This document shows, piece by piece, positions 43,811-51,947 of a DNA stretch of 64,000 bases; positions within the stretch are counted from its first letter, which is position 1; each line of letters opens with the position of its first letter. Under the pieces are notes generated by a model. The model was not told the DNA's origin. It saw only the letters and a program-made list of their open reading frames with translations, and ran no database searches. Both the position numbers and the translations under genes were made by a program. This DNA comes from Novosphingobium sp. Its GTDB lineage: Bacteria; Pseudomonadota; Alphaproteobacteria; Sphingomonadales; Sphingomonadaceae. The stretch is taken from NCBI RefSeq assembly GCF_020852455.1, contig NZ_JADZAT010000010.1, positions 62,001 through 126,000 on the forward strand, read 5' to 3'.

Positions 43811-43993
43811 CCAATTTCCTCCCCCTCGATGGGGGAGGGATACCGGAGCTTGTCGCTTTGGCGACTAGCGCAGGTTGGGTAGGGGTGATCTTGCCGCCAG
43901 ATGCAGCGCTTGGCGGCGAGATCACCCCCATCCAGCTGCGACTAGGCAACAAGTTGCCAAGTCTCCACATCCTTCCCCCATCAAGCGGGAAGT
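43811..43993. repeat. nested palindromic repeat between the aminopeptidase and map genes
   Basis: GGGGTGATCTTGCCGCCA (43882-43899) pairs with 43911-43928 with one mismatch in 18 bases, around an 11-base loop. CTCCCCCtcgatGGGGGAG lies near the left end and a CTTCCCCCATCAAGCGGGAAG hairpin at the right end. The element takes up most of the 265-base gap in front of two divergent genes, so their promoters must be close to it or within it. Confidence 0.75.
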
Positions 43994-44036
43994 GAGCGCA
44001 GTAGAAATTTCCGCTCGCTTGCCCTATGTGCCCGGC

Positions 44037-44861
44037 ATGACTCAGTACCAAACTGTCGCCGATAATGAGACCCAGCTGCGTGACGGCACGATCAAGCTGC
44101 ACGGCCCTGCTGCCTTCGAAGCGATGCGCAAGGCCGGGCGGCTGGCCGCCGAAACGCTCGACGCGCTGGTGCCGCTGGTCCAGCCGGGGGTGACCACCGC
44201 CGCGCTCGACGATTTCGTGCGCCAGTTCACGCTGGATAACGGCGCGGTGCCCGCCACCATGGGCTATCGCGGCTATGCCCATTCGTGCTGTATTTCGATC
44301 AACCACGTGGTCTGCCACGGGATCCCGTCGGACAAAACGCTGAAGGACGGGGACATCGTCAACATCGACGTCACCCCGCTGCTCGATGGCTGGCACGGGG
44401 ACAGCAGCCGGATGTACCTGGTCGGCGATGTGCCTTTGAAAGCACGGCGGCTGGTCGATGTGACCTATGAATGCCTGATGCTGGGGATCGAACAGGCCAA
44501 ACCCGGCAAGCACCTGGGCGATATCGGCGCGGCGATCCAGAAATATGCCGAAGGGCACCGCTACGGCGTGGTCCGCGAATTTTGCGGGCATGGCCTGGGC
44601 CGGTTGTTCCACGATGCTCCCGAAGTGGTCCACGCCGCGCGGGCGGGCACCGGGCCGGAACTGCGCCCCGGCATGTTCTTCACGATCGAACCGATGATCA
44701 ACCTGGGCAAGCCGGGGGTGAAACTTCTCGAAGACGGCTGGACGGCGGTGACCCGCGACCGGTCCTTGTCGGCGCAGTTCGAACACTCGATCGGGATCAC
44801 CGACGACGGCTGCGAGATCTTTACGGCGAGCCCGAAGGGGTTGGACAAGCCGCCTTATTGA
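44037..44861 (+). CDS. map: methionine aminopeptidase type I
   Basis: The enzyme removes initiator methionine from new proteins. The 274-residue protein has the conserved ligands Asp and Asp in VNIDVTPLLDGWHGDSSRMY, His in REFCGHGLGRLFHD, Glu in GMFFTIEPMINLG and Glu in SAQFEHSIGITDDG, with SINHVVCHGIPSDKTL as substrate wall. The start at 44037 (MTQYQTVADNE) is preferred; the longer frame to 43875 runs through the repeat. The length is slightly above the 264 residues of E. coli Map because of an N-terminal extension. Confidence 0.96.
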   Translation: MTQYQTVADNETQLRDGTIKLHGPAAFEAMRKAGRLAAETLDALVPLVQPGVTTAALDDFVRQFTLDNGAVPATMGYRGYAHSCCISINHVVCHGIPSDKTLKDGDIVNIDVTPLLDGWHGDSSRMYLVGDVPLKARRLVDVTYECLMLGIEQAKPGKHLGDIGAAIQKYAEGHRYGVVREFCGHGLGRLFHDAPEVVHAARAGTGPELRPGMFFTIEPMINLGKPGVKLLEDGWTAVTRDRSLSAQFEHSIGITDDGCEIFTASPKGLDKPPY

Positions 44862-44864
44862 TTG

Positions 44865-45048
44865 GTTTCACGCGGAGATCGCAGAGAAGAAAGAAGAGGC
44901 GCAGAGGCGTCGCACTTGCGGCGAAGCCGCTCTCTCTGTCTAGGTTCCGTCAGTCGCAACGATGAAAGAGTCGTATGAGCCTGCGGCTCATATCAACATC
45001 TCTGCGTCTCTCTTTCTTCTCTCTTCTCTGCGGCCTCTGCGTGAAACC
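44865..45048. repeat. nested palindromic repeat, GCGGAGA/CGCAGAG family
   Basis: GGTTTCACGC (44865-44874) pairs with GCGTGAAACC (45039-45048). Inside are purine-rich CGCAGAGAAGAAAGAAGAG and its pyrimidine-rich counterpart, and in the centre ATGAGCC-TGC-GGCTCAT. It fills the gap between the converging map and ccmB genes and probably also ends their transcripts. Confidence 0.85.
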
Positions 45049-45051
45049 CCC

Positions 45052-45711
45052 TTAGCTTCTTCCAGCCCGGATCGCCGCCCCCGCCGCAAACGGTGTGATC
45101 GCCAGCAGGACCAGGCTGAACGCGCCGCACAGCGCCAGGCCGCTTTCGCCGCCGGTGGCCAGACTGCCCGCGCCGAACACCAGCAGCGGTACCGCCAGCG
45201 GGATCACCAGCAGGCCGCCCAGCGCCGCGCCGCCGCGCAGGCCGGCGGTGATCGCGGCGACCATCACGCCCAGCGCGGCGAGGCCCGGGGTCCCGGCCAG
45301 CAGGCCGATCTCGACCAGCCGCAGCTTCTCGCCATCAATGCCCACCAGCGCCGAGGCGGGCAGGGCGGCCAGCATCAGCGGCGGGCCGAAGCTGAGCCAG
45401 TGGGCCAGCACCCGCACGCTCACCAGCCATTCCTCGCTGATCCCGCGCAAGGCCCACTGGTCAAACAGGCCCAGTTCCAGATCGGGCTCGATCAATCGGT
45501 CAAGCGGCAGGATCGCTGCCAGCAGCGCCGCGACCCAGATCATGCCCCCGCCGGTCTTGCCCAGCAAAGGCGCATCGGGGCCGACCGCAAAGGGATAGAG
45601 CATCGCCACCGCCAGGAAGAACAGCACCGGCAGCAAGGCCCCGCCGCGTCGTCCGCCCAGGAACAGCTGCGCCAGATCGCGGCGGAGGAGGGCAAGGAAC
45701 TGACCGTTCAT
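45052..45711 (-). CDS. ccmB: haem exporter membrane subunit CcmB
   Basis: The membrane partner of CcmA in cytochrome c maturation. The 219-residue protein has six hydrophobic segments. It begins FLALLRRDLAQLFLGGRRGG, has MIWVAALLAAILPLDRLIEPD with LELGLFDQWALRGISEEWL (a conserved loop in CcmB), and ends ITPFAAGAAIRAG. It overlaps ccmA by ATGA. No ccmC follows, because a repeat and the converging map gene intervene, so the rest of the ccm system is elsewhere. Confidence 0.9.
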   Translation of the reverse strand: MNGQFLALLRRDLAQLFLGGRRGGALLPVLFFLAVAMLYPFAVGPDAPLLGKTGGGMIWVAALLAAILPLDRLIEPDLELGLFDQWALRGISEEWLVSVRVLAHWLSFGPPLMLAALPASALVGIDGEKLRLVEIGLLAGTPGLAALGVMVAAITAGLRGGAALGGLLVIPLAVPLLVFGAGSLATGGESGLALCGAFSLVLLAITPFAAGAAIRAGRS

Positions 45712-46286
45712 CGCACGAAGTCCTTCAGCTCGATCTGCTGCTTGTCTGCCACGTCGAACGGCTGGTGCGATGCGATCACCGCGATCCCGCCTTCGCGGCA
45801 GTGCCCGGCGACCATGTCCATCACCAGCGCCGCGCCGCGCGTGTCGAGCCCGTTGAGCGGTTCGTCGAGCAGCCAGACCGGTGCGGCCTGCCCGATCAGC
45901 CGAGCCAGTGCCGCGCGCTTCTTCTGGCCCGTGGACAAATAGCGTACCGGTACATCCATCAGTTCGGCCAGGCCCAGATCGGCCGCGCGGTTATCGTGCG
46001 GGCCATCCAGCCGCTGCCAGAAGGCCAGCGCCTGACCCAGCGGCAGATGCGGATCAAGCGCGGGGCGTTCATCGACCAGCCCCAGCGCGCCCACCACTTC
46101 CACGGTTCCGGCATAGGCCGGCATCAGCCCGGCCAGGATCCGGATCAGGCTCGACTTGCCGATCCCGTTCGATCCGACCAGCTGCAGCGCCTGCCCCGCC
46201 TGCAGGGCAAACGACAGCCCGGCAAACAGCAACCGGTCGCCGCGGCGGCAGGCCAGGTCTCTTGCGGCGATGCGGCACTCTTGCAT
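45708..46286 (-). CDS. ccmA: haem exporter ATPase CcmA
   Basis: A 192-residue ABC ATPase of the CcmA subfamily. Walker A is LVGSNGIGKSSLIRIL, the signature LSTGQKKRAALARL with the CcmA-type Gln-Lys, and Walker B VWLLDEPLNGLD. CcmAB drives release of holo-CcmE from CcmCD during cytochrome c biogenesis. The very short N-terminus and the LSTGQ signature separate it from other ABC ATPases. It diverges from the dehydratase gene at 46334. Confidence 0.93.
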   Translation of the reverse strand: MQECRIAARDLACRRGDRLLFAGLSFALQAGQALQLVGSNGIGKSSLIRILAGLMPAYAGTVEVVGALGLVDERPALDPHLPLGQALAFWQRLDGPHDNRAADLGLAELMDVPVRYLSTGQKKRAALARLIGQAAPVWLLDEPLNGLDTRGAALVMDMVAGHCREGGIAVIASHQPFDVADKQQIELKDFVR

Positions 46287-46333
46287 GGGCCAGCCGGATA
46301 GGGGAAAGCGGGCGCGCTGCCAAGGAGTGAGCC

Positions 46334-46624
46334 ATGACGATCCCCCGCCTGACCGATGCCGAAGTAACAGCCCTGCTGGCCGAATGCCCGGGCTGGACCC
46401 TGCGCGAGGATGGCAAGGCGATTGTCCGCAGTTTCCGGTTCGGCGATTTCAATGCGGCCTTCGGCTTCATGACCCGCGTCGCGCTCTATGCCGACAAGCA
46501 CGATCACCATCCCGAATGGTTCAACGTCTACAACCGGGTCGAAATGACCCTGACCACGCACGATGCCGATGGCCTGTCGGCACGCGATGCGGCGATGGCG
46601 CGGGCGATCGGGGGCATGCTGTGA
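46334..46624 (+). CDS. phhB: 4a-hydroxytetrahydrobiopterin dehydratase (pterin-4a-carbinolamine dehydratase)
   Basis: The 96-residue protein dehydrates the carbinolamine left by aromatic amino-acid hydroxylases, regenerating the pterin cofactor. The active-site motif [19 protein letters not shown] with its histidines is complete, together with [19 protein letters not shown] and [20 protein letters not shown]. It may support phenylalanine hydroxylase feeding the tyrosine pathway whose last genes are at 1856-4010. The stop overlaps the next gene's GTG start. Confidence 0.95.
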   Translation: MTIPRLTDAEVTALLAECPGWTLREDGKAIVRSFRFGDFNAAFGFMTRVALYADKHDHHPEWFNVYNRVEMTLTTHDADGLSARDAAMARAIGGML

Positions 46625-47745
46625 GGTGGGTTGCAGCAATCGCCAGCGCAGCCTTGCTGGCCGGCCCCGCACATGCGGAAAACGTGGCCTTGATCGGCAG
46701 CGGCGTATGGCGCGGAACCATTGGCAAGCTGCCCGTGGTGGCCTGTTTCCAGGAAGGGTCGTGGACAACCGGTTCGTATTACTACCTCAGCTCCAAACGG
46801 CCGATCCGCTTGACCAGGGACGATAACGGCCAGTGGAATGAGCAGCCTGGCGGAGACGGGAAGGTAACCGGCACCTGGCAGATCGGGCGCAATGGCGCGC
46901 AGCTGGTTGGCGAATGGAGCGATGGCGGCAAGCGCCTGCCGATCTCGCTGGACCAGCTTCCCGATGGCAAGGATGAGAACCAGGGCTGTGCCAGTGAGGC
47001 GTTCATGGCGCCGCGCGACGGGCCGGTCACGGTCACCCGTCGGCCCGCAAACCGCACGGCCGCGCCGCACACCATCATCAGCTACCGACCGCCGGACTGG
47101 TTCAGCGGCGTTGAAATCGCCAGCTTTGCGCTTCCCGTTGAACGCCCGGGCGACCGCAAGATCAATGCCAGGTTTGAACTGGCGCCAACTGCCCCGGCCG
47201 TGATCGGATATCGCGAGTGCTTTCAGGGAAGCCTGATGATGGGCGGAACCGATGGCGAATACACGCAGATCTATGAAGCGGCTGAAATCGGCCCGATGTT
47301 CGTGCGCGCGCTTGATCGTTCATCCGGCTATTGCGGCGGAGCCCATCCCTATTGGGGCTATTCCTGGATGAACTTCGATCGCCAGACCGGTTTGCCGATC
47401 GTGATCGATCGCTGGTTTGCCCGCCAGGCGGTGCGCAAGCAGAACTATCCCAGCACCGATGGCGCGTCTCTGAACCCGGGCCCGGCGCTGCTTCGCGCCA
47501 TCATGCGGCGCTATCGCCAGGATCAGAAGGAAGATGGCGACGAATGCCGTACCTCGTTGGCGGAACAGGCCACCTGGTCGGTGGGGGTATCGGCAAAGGG
47601 CCTGATTTTCACTCCGGAATTGCCGCATGTGATGCAGGCCTGCTCCGATGATCTGCTGGTCCCCTATTCCGAACTGGCCCCTCATCTGAGTGTTGAAGGC
47701 AAGGCGGCGATTGCCCGGCTGGGACTGGGCAAGGCGCGCCGATGA
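46621..47745 (+). CDS. exported protein with an RsiV/DUF3298-like C-terminal domain
   Basis: The 374-residue protein has a signal peptide ([23 protein letters not shown] start inside the phhB stop). A first domain (about 20-130) contains [19 protein letters not shown] and [16 protein letters not shown]. The second contains [20 protein letters not shown], resembling the GGAHP-x-N-x-D stretch of DUF3298/RsiV proteins, some of which sense lysozyme. The role is unknown. It is followed by a DUF1697 gene with a 4-base overlap. Confidence 0.7.
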   Translation: MRWVAAIASAALLAGPAHAENVALIGSGVWRGTIGKLPVVACFQEGSWTTGSYYYLSSKRPIRLTRDDNGQWNEQPGGDGKVTGTWQIGRNGAQLVGEWSDGGKRLPISLDQLPDGKDENQGCASEAFMAPRDGPVTVTRRPANRTAAPHTIISYRPPDWFSGVEIASFALPVERPGDRKINARFELAPTAPAVIGYRECFQGSLMMGGTDGEYTQIYEAAEIGPMFVRALDRSSGYCGGAHPYWGYSWMNFDRQTGLPIVIDRWFARQAVRKQNYPSTDGASLNPGPALLRAIMRRYRQDQKEDGDECRTSLAEQATWSVGVSAKGLIFTPELPHVMQACSDDLLVPYSELAPHLSVEGKAAIARLGLGKARR

Positions 47746-48248
47746 CCGGCTGGGTCGCGCTGCTTCGCGCGGTCAACCTGGGGCCGCACAACAAGGTCCC
47801 GATGGCCGAACTGAAGGCGCTGGCCGAGCGGCTGGGGCTGGCGCACGCGCAGACCTACATCGCCAGCGGCAATCTGATCTTTGCCAGCGACAAGGGCGAG
47901 GACGAACTGCGCGCGCTGCTGGAACAGGCGATCGAAGCCGAATGGGGCAAGCCGATTGGCGTGCTGGTGCGCGGGGCAAAGGAACTGGCCGATGTGGCGG
48001 CGCGCAATCCCTGGCCGGATAGTCCCGGAAACCGGGTGCTGGTGCTGTTCACCGATCGCGAACCCTCGCTGGAGGGGGTGCGCCACCAGGCCGCGGAAGT
48101 GCTGGCGCTGGGTCAGCGCGAGATCTTTATCGACTATGCAGACGGGGTGGGCACTTCAAAGCTGGTGGTTCCGGCTACCAAGCACGGCACCGCGCGCAAC
48201 ATGAACACGGTGGCCAAGCTGGCGGAGCTGGCGGGACAGATTTCCTAG
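47742..48248 (+). CDS. DUF1697 family protein
   Basis: The 168-residue protein shows the family marks WVALLRAVNLGPHNKVPMAEL near the N-terminus, TYIASGNLIFASDKGEDEL and SKLVVPATKHGTARNMNTVAKL near the end. DUF1697 proteins are soluble, widespread and without assigned activity. It overlaps the preceding exported-protein gene by ATGA and ends 3 bases before a long palindromic repeat. Confidence 0.9.
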   Translation: MTGWVALLRAVNLGPHNKVPMAELKALAERLGLAHAQTYIASGNLIFASDKGEDELRALLEQAIEAEWGKPIGVLVRGAKELADVAARNPWPDSPGNRVLVLFTDREPSLEGVRHQAAEVLALGQREIFIDYADGVGTSKLVVPATKHGTARNMNTVAKLAELAGQIS

Positions 48249-48250
48249 AC

Positions 48251-48403
48251 CCTCCCCATTTTTTGCGAATGCGACAAATGGGGAGGTGGATCGGCCGCAA
48301 GGCCGAGACGGAGGGGTTTTGAACGCCAGCGTCGATACCCCTCCGTCAGCGGCTAGACGCCGCTGCCACCTCCCCAAATGCGCCATTCGGCGAATTTGGA
48401 GAG
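48251..48403. repeat. nested palindromic repeat, CCTCCCCATTTG family, copy 1
   Basis: The left hairpin is CCTCCCCATTT with AAATGGGGAGG (48251-48286). The centre is GACGGAGGGG with ACCCCTCCGTC. The right hairpin is CCACCTCCCCAAAT with ATTTGGAGAGG, so that the left and right hairpins can also pair with each other. A second copy of the same design is at 50309. It fills the gap between the converging DUF1697 and SDR genes. Confidence 0.88.
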
Positions 48404-48417
48404 GATCTTGAAGGGCC

Positions 48418-49224
48418 TTAGTGCCCGCCCAGCGGCTTGAGCTGGGTCCGCGTCATCTTGCGCAGCCGGCCCGGCATCCAGCGCGCGGCGAAGGCGATGC
48501 GGTGGGCGGTCTTGCCGACGCGGTTGTGCAGGTCATTGCCGTGGACTGCTTTCCACGCGGCCTCGGCCACTTCGCTGACCGGAGTGATTTCCAGCCCCGC
48601 TTCCAGCACCCGGCCGCGGATATCCTCGTTGCTCTGCTGGTTGGGGTTCATGTCGATCAGCGGCGTGTCGATGAAGCCCGGCATCAGGTCGCAGACCTTG
48701 ATCGCGTCGGGCGCCCATTCGGCATCGAGGCATTCGGTCAGCGCGCGCACGCCGAACTTGGTCGCCGAATAGACCGATGCGCCCGGCGTGCCATAGATCC
48801 CCGCCGCGCTGGCGGTGTTGAGCAGGCACGAACCCGGCGCGCTGGCCTTGAGGTAAGGGTAGGCCGCCTGCGCGCCGAACAGCACGCCTTTCAGGTTGAT
48901 ATCCAGGCAGCGCTCGATCTCGGCACTGTTGTTCTCGATCAGGTTGCCGCCCAGCGGGATCCCGGCGTTGTTGAACACCACGTCGATTGTCCCGCCGCTG
49001 GCCTTGGCGCAGGCTTCCAGCGCCGCATCCCAGGCCTCACGGTCTCGCACATCGAGTTTGTGGGTGGAGCTGGCCCCGGCCGGCAGAAGTGCGGCGGTTT
49101 CGCGCATCCCGGCCTCGTTGATATCGGCGATCCCCACGAACCAGCCCTGCGCGCCAAACTTCTGCGCGACCGCCCGGCCAATGCCCGAAGCGCCGCCGGT
49201 GATGAAGATGCATTTGCGCGCCAT
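48418..49224 (-). CDS. short-chain dehydrogenase/reductase
   Basis: The 268-residue NAD(P)-dependent SDR has the TGxxxGIG loop FITGGASGIGRAVAQKF, NNAGIPLGGNL, and the catalytic YSATKFGVRAL with Tyr and Lys. An extended C-terminal tail (RIAFAARWMPGRLRKMTRTQ) is basic and may touch membrane. The substrate is unknown. The start at 49224 (MARKCIFITGG) places the cofactor motif normally. It is followed by a repeat and preceded by a 42-base gap to the glycosylase gene. Confidence 0.9.
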   Translation of the reverse strand: MARKCIFITGGASGIGRAVAQKFGAQGWFVGIADINEAGMRETAALLPAGASSTHKLDVRDREAWDAALEACAKASGGTIDVVFNNAGIPLGGNLIENNSAEIERCLDINLKGVLFGAQAAYPYLKASAPGSCLLNTASAAGIYGTPGASVYSATKFGVRALTECLDAEWAPDAIKVCDLMPGFIDTPLIDMNPNQQSNEDIRGRVLEAGLEITPVSEVAEAAWKAVHGNDLHNRVGKTAHRIAFAARWMPGRLRKMTRTQLKPLGGH

Positions 49225-49266
49225 AAAGGCTTCTCCCGAATCAACTGACATTCTTGTCAGCAATAC

Positions 49267-49884
49267 CTACAGCGCCGGGTTGTTATAGCAATGCCAGGTG
49301 AAAATCGCCGTAGCGCCGCGGTGGGGACGCCATTTTTCGGCCATGGCGCGGGTGGCCTTTTCGGAGGGCCGGGCGTCGAGACCGAGCAGCTTGTGCAGGC
49401 CGGCCTGCACCGCCAGGTCTCCCGCTGGCCAGATATCCGGCCGCCCTTCGGCGAACAGCAGGTAGATCTCGGCCGACCAGCGGCCGATGCCCTTGATCTG
49501 GGTAAGCTGGGCGATCGCTTCCTCGTCGTCCTGGGGCAGCGCGTCGAAATCGAGCGCGCCGGTGACCACCAGTTCGCACAAGGACCGCATGTAGCCCTGC
49601 TTCTGGCGTGACAGGCCGCAGGCGCGCAGGGTGTCGAAATCGGCTTCGAGCACGCGTTCGGGAGCGAGGTCAGGCCCGGCGTATTCCTCGAACTTGCGCC
49701 ACATCGATGCCGCCGCCGCGACGCTGACCTGCTGGCCGACGATGGTGCGCATCAAGGTGCCATAGCCGCGTGGGCGGATCCGCGGTTCGGGATAGCCCGC
49801 AATCTTGAGCGCACTGGCAAAGCCGGGCTCGATTTCGGCCACCGCATCCAGTCCGGCCTTCAGCTGTCCCTCGCTCAAACCCAT
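49267..49884 (-). CDS. DNA-3-methyladenine glycosylase II (HhH-GPD, AlkA type)
   Basis: The enzyme removes alkylated purines from DNA. The 205-residue protein has the helix-hairpin-helix [19 protein letters not shown] followed by the catalytic aspartate in [12 protein letters not shown], and the N-terminal [19 protein letters not shown] helix typical of AlkA-like proteins. It lacks the extra N-terminal domain of E. coli AlkA, as do many single-domain homologues. The start at 49884 ([11 protein letters not shown]) is chosen over a long upstream frame that overlaps the ferredoxin gene. Confidence 0.9.
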   Translation of the reverse strand: MGLSEGQLKAGLDAVAEIEPGFASALKIAGYPEPRIRPRGYGTLMRTIVGQQVSVAAAASMWRKFEEYAGPDLAPERVLEADFDTLRACGLSRQKQGYMRSLCELVVTGALDFDALPQDDEEAIAQLTQIKGIGRWSAEIYLLFAEGRPDIWPAGDLAVQAGLHKLLGLDARPSEKATRAMAEKWRPHRGATAIFTWHCYNNPAL

Positions 49885-49980
49885 TCGGCCAATCCCATCC
49901 GCTCGCGCTTGCCAAAATTTGGCCAAGCGATTAGCAGCCCGGCAGATGCGCGAACAGGCGCAAAAGCAAAGGACGCAAGA

Positions 49981-50298
49981 ATGCCCAAGCTCGTCGTGGT
50001 CAACCGTGCCGGTGAGGAAAAGGAAGTCGAAGCCGGAAACGGCGTTTCGGTGATGGAAGCGATCCGCGACGCGGGCTTTGACGAGCTGCTGGCGCTGTGC
50101 GGCGGCTGCTGCAGCTGCGCCACCTGCCACGTCTATGTCGATCCGGCCTTCGCTGACAAGGTCGAGCCGCTGAGCGAGGACGAGAACGACCTGCTCGATT
50201 CGACCGACCATCGCACCGACATGTCGCGTCTATCGTGCCAGATTCATCTGAGCGACGCGGTCAGCGGCCTCAAGGTGACGATCGCGCCTGAAGACTGA
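49981..50298 (+). CDS. 2Fe-2S ferredoxin
   Basis: The 105-residue electron carrier of adrenodoxin type has four cluster cysteines, three in [18 protein letters not shown] and the last in [10 protein letters not shown], with the usual [20 protein letters not shown] stretch between them. An additional cysteine sits inside the first motif. These ferredoxins often serve cytochrome P450 or Fe-S assembly systems; no P450 or isc gene is in the window. It is transcribed alone, followed by a repeat. Confidence 0.93.
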   Translation: MPKLVVVNRAGEEKEVEAGNGVSVMEAIRDAGFDELLALCGGCCSCATCHVYVDPAFADKVEPLSEDENDLLDSTDHRTDMSRLSCQIHLSDAVSGLKVTIAPED

Positions 50299-50308
50299 GA
50301 TCCTTTGA

Positions 50309-50456
50309 CCCTCTCCATTTTCGCGGAGCGCAAATGGGGAGGTGGCACCGCGAAGCGGTGACGGAGGGGAAATGGCGCAAGGGCAGAGGCCCCTCGGCCA
50401 TTTGCTGGCGCAAATGCCACCTCCCCATTTGTGCCATTCGGCAAAAATGGAGAGGG
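50309..50456. repeat. nested palindromic repeat, CCTCCCCATTTG family, copy 2
   Basis: CCCTCTCCATTTT (50309-50321) pairs with AAAATGGAGAGGG (50444-50456). Inside, AAATGGGGAGGTGGCA pairs with TGCCACCTCCCCATTT, and further in, GGAGGGGAAATGG faces CCCCTCGGCCATTT. The central hairpins match those of the copy at 48251 closely, so this is a dispersed mobile-like element. It lies between the ferredoxin gene and the cysteine synthase gene. Confidence 0.9.
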
Positions 50457-50538
50457 CCTTTACGTCGCAAACCCCACTTTGCGGGGCTAAAGCGCAATTG
50501 CGTTGCGCTTGGGCCGGGCGGCACCTAATTTCGCCGTC

Positions 50539-51534
50539 ATGACCAGTCCGCTTGTTTGCAAGTCCAGCCTCGACCTGATCGGCAACACCCCGCTCGTCCT
50601 GCTTGAAGGGCCAAGCGATGCGGCGGGCTGCGAGATCTGGGGCAAGTGCGAATTCGCCAACCCCGGCGCCTCGGTGAAAGACCGCGCGGCGCTGTGGATC
50701 GTGCGCGATGCCGAAGCCCGGGGGCTGCTGAAGTCGGGCGGAACGATCGTCGAAGGAACCGCCGGGAACACCGGGATTGGCCTCGCGCTGGTCGCCAATG
50801 CGCTGGGCTACAAGACGGTGATCGTCATGCCCGAAACCCAGAGCCGCGAGAAGATGGACACGCTGCGCGCGCTGGGGGCCGAGCTGGTGCTGGTGCCCGC
50901 CGCACCGTTTTCGAACCCCGGGCACTTCGTCCACACCTCGCGCCGGCTGGCCGAAGAGACCGAAGGCGCGGTCTGGGCCAACCAGTTTGACAATGTCGCC
51001 AATCGCAAGGCCCATATCGAAAGCACAGCGCCTGAAATCTGGGAACAGATGGGCGGGCGGATCGACGGTTTCACCTGCGCGGCGGGAACCGGCGGGACGA
51101 TTGCCGGGGTTGGGCTGGGGCTGAAGGCCTTTGACGAGAAGATCACGATCGCGCTGACCGATCCGCACGGCGCCGCGCTCTACAACTACTACGCCAATGG
51201 CGAGCTCAAGGCCGAAGGCAGCTCGGTCGCCGAAGGGATCGGGCAGGGGCGGATCACCGCCAACCTCGATGGCGCACCGATCGACACCCAGTTCCGGGTC
51301 TCCGACGAGGAAGGACTGGAATGGGTTGCGCGGCTGCTCAAGGAAGAGGGGCTGTGCCTGGGGCTGTCCTCGGGGATCAACGTGGCCGGCGCGGTCATGC
51401 TGGGCAAGCAGCTGGGCAGCAGCGCGCGGGTGGCAACGATCCTGTGCGACACCGGCTTCCGTTATCTCTCAACGCTCTACAATCCGGAATGGCTGCGCGC
51501 GAAGGGGCTGCCGGTCTTTCCCTGGCTGGCGTGA
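50539..51534 (+). CDS. cysteine synthase family PLP enzyme
   Basis: The 331-residue fold-type II enzyme is close to O-acetylserine sulfhydrylase. The PLP lysine is in NPGASVKDRAALWIV, the substrate loop is VEGTAGNTGIGLAL, the phosphate cradle CAAGTGGTIAGVGLGL, and LGLSSGINVAGAVML closes the site. The second helix and the loop (EGTAGNTG instead of EPTSGNTG) and the length of 331 point to the sub-group often annotated cysteine synthase A in sphingomonads; cystathionine-beta-synthase-like activity cannot be excluded. The start at 50539 gives MTSPLVCKSSLDLIGNTPLV. Confidence 0.87.
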   Translation: MTSPLVCKSSLDLIGNTPLVLLEGPSDAAGCEIWGKCEFANPGASVKDRAALWIVRDAEARGLLKSGGTIVEGTAGNTGIGLALVANALGYKTVIVMPETQSREKMDTLRALGAELVLVPAAPFSNPGHFVHTSRRLAEETEGAVWANQFDNVANRKAHIESTAPEIWEQMGGRIDGFTCAAGTGGTIAGVGLGLKAFDEKITIALTDPHGAALYNYYANGELKAEGSSVAEGIGQGRITANLDGAPIDTQFRVSDEEGLEWVARLLKEEGLCLGLSSGINVAGAVMLGKQLGSSARVATILCDTGFRYLSTLYNPEWLRAKGLPVFPWLA

Positions 51535-51595
51535 AGCCTGCGGGCTGCGGCCCGGTGTTGTAATGAAGCCGTAACACCGCTAGAACCACCTCCAG

Positions 51596-51931
51596 ATGGC
51601 AACACAACCGCCACGTCGGGTCCTGGAACCGCTTGCCGCGCCGCAGCACTATGTGCCGCCCAGCGCGCGCGAAATGCGTGCCCAGGCCGTGCAGCGCCTC
51701 CAGGCCGGTCTGTTCGGGATCGCTGCGATCGTGCTGGTTGTGGGCCTGGCCAACATCATCAACGATCGCGCCCGGCAGAGCGAAGTGGCGAGCAAGTCGG
51801 TCGCCAGCGCCGCGCCATCGCCGGCCGCCAATGCCAACAGCGATCCGCTGGCCGATATCGGCGTGGTCCCCTCGAACGTGCCCGAAGCCGTAACTTCTCC
51901 CAAGCCGGCCGCTCCGGCTCCGCAAAATTAA
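51596..51931 (+). CDS. small single-pass membrane protein, hypothetical
   Basis: The 111-residue protein has a cytoplasmic N-terminus (MATQPPRRVLEPLAAPQHYV), one membrane helix at about residues 38-56 (LFGIAAIVLVVGLANII) and an Ala/Pro-rich periplasmic tail (VTSPKPAAPAPQN). No known domain was recognised. Its stop lies at the point where the next gene may begin. Confidence 0.7.
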   Translation: MATQPPRRVLEPLAAPQHYVPPSAREMRAQAVQRLQAGLFGIAAIVLVVGLANIINDRARQSEVASKSVASAAPSPAANANSDPLADIGVVPSNVPEAVTSPKPAAPAPQN

Positions 51932-51947
51932 TCGCCGCAAAACCTGG

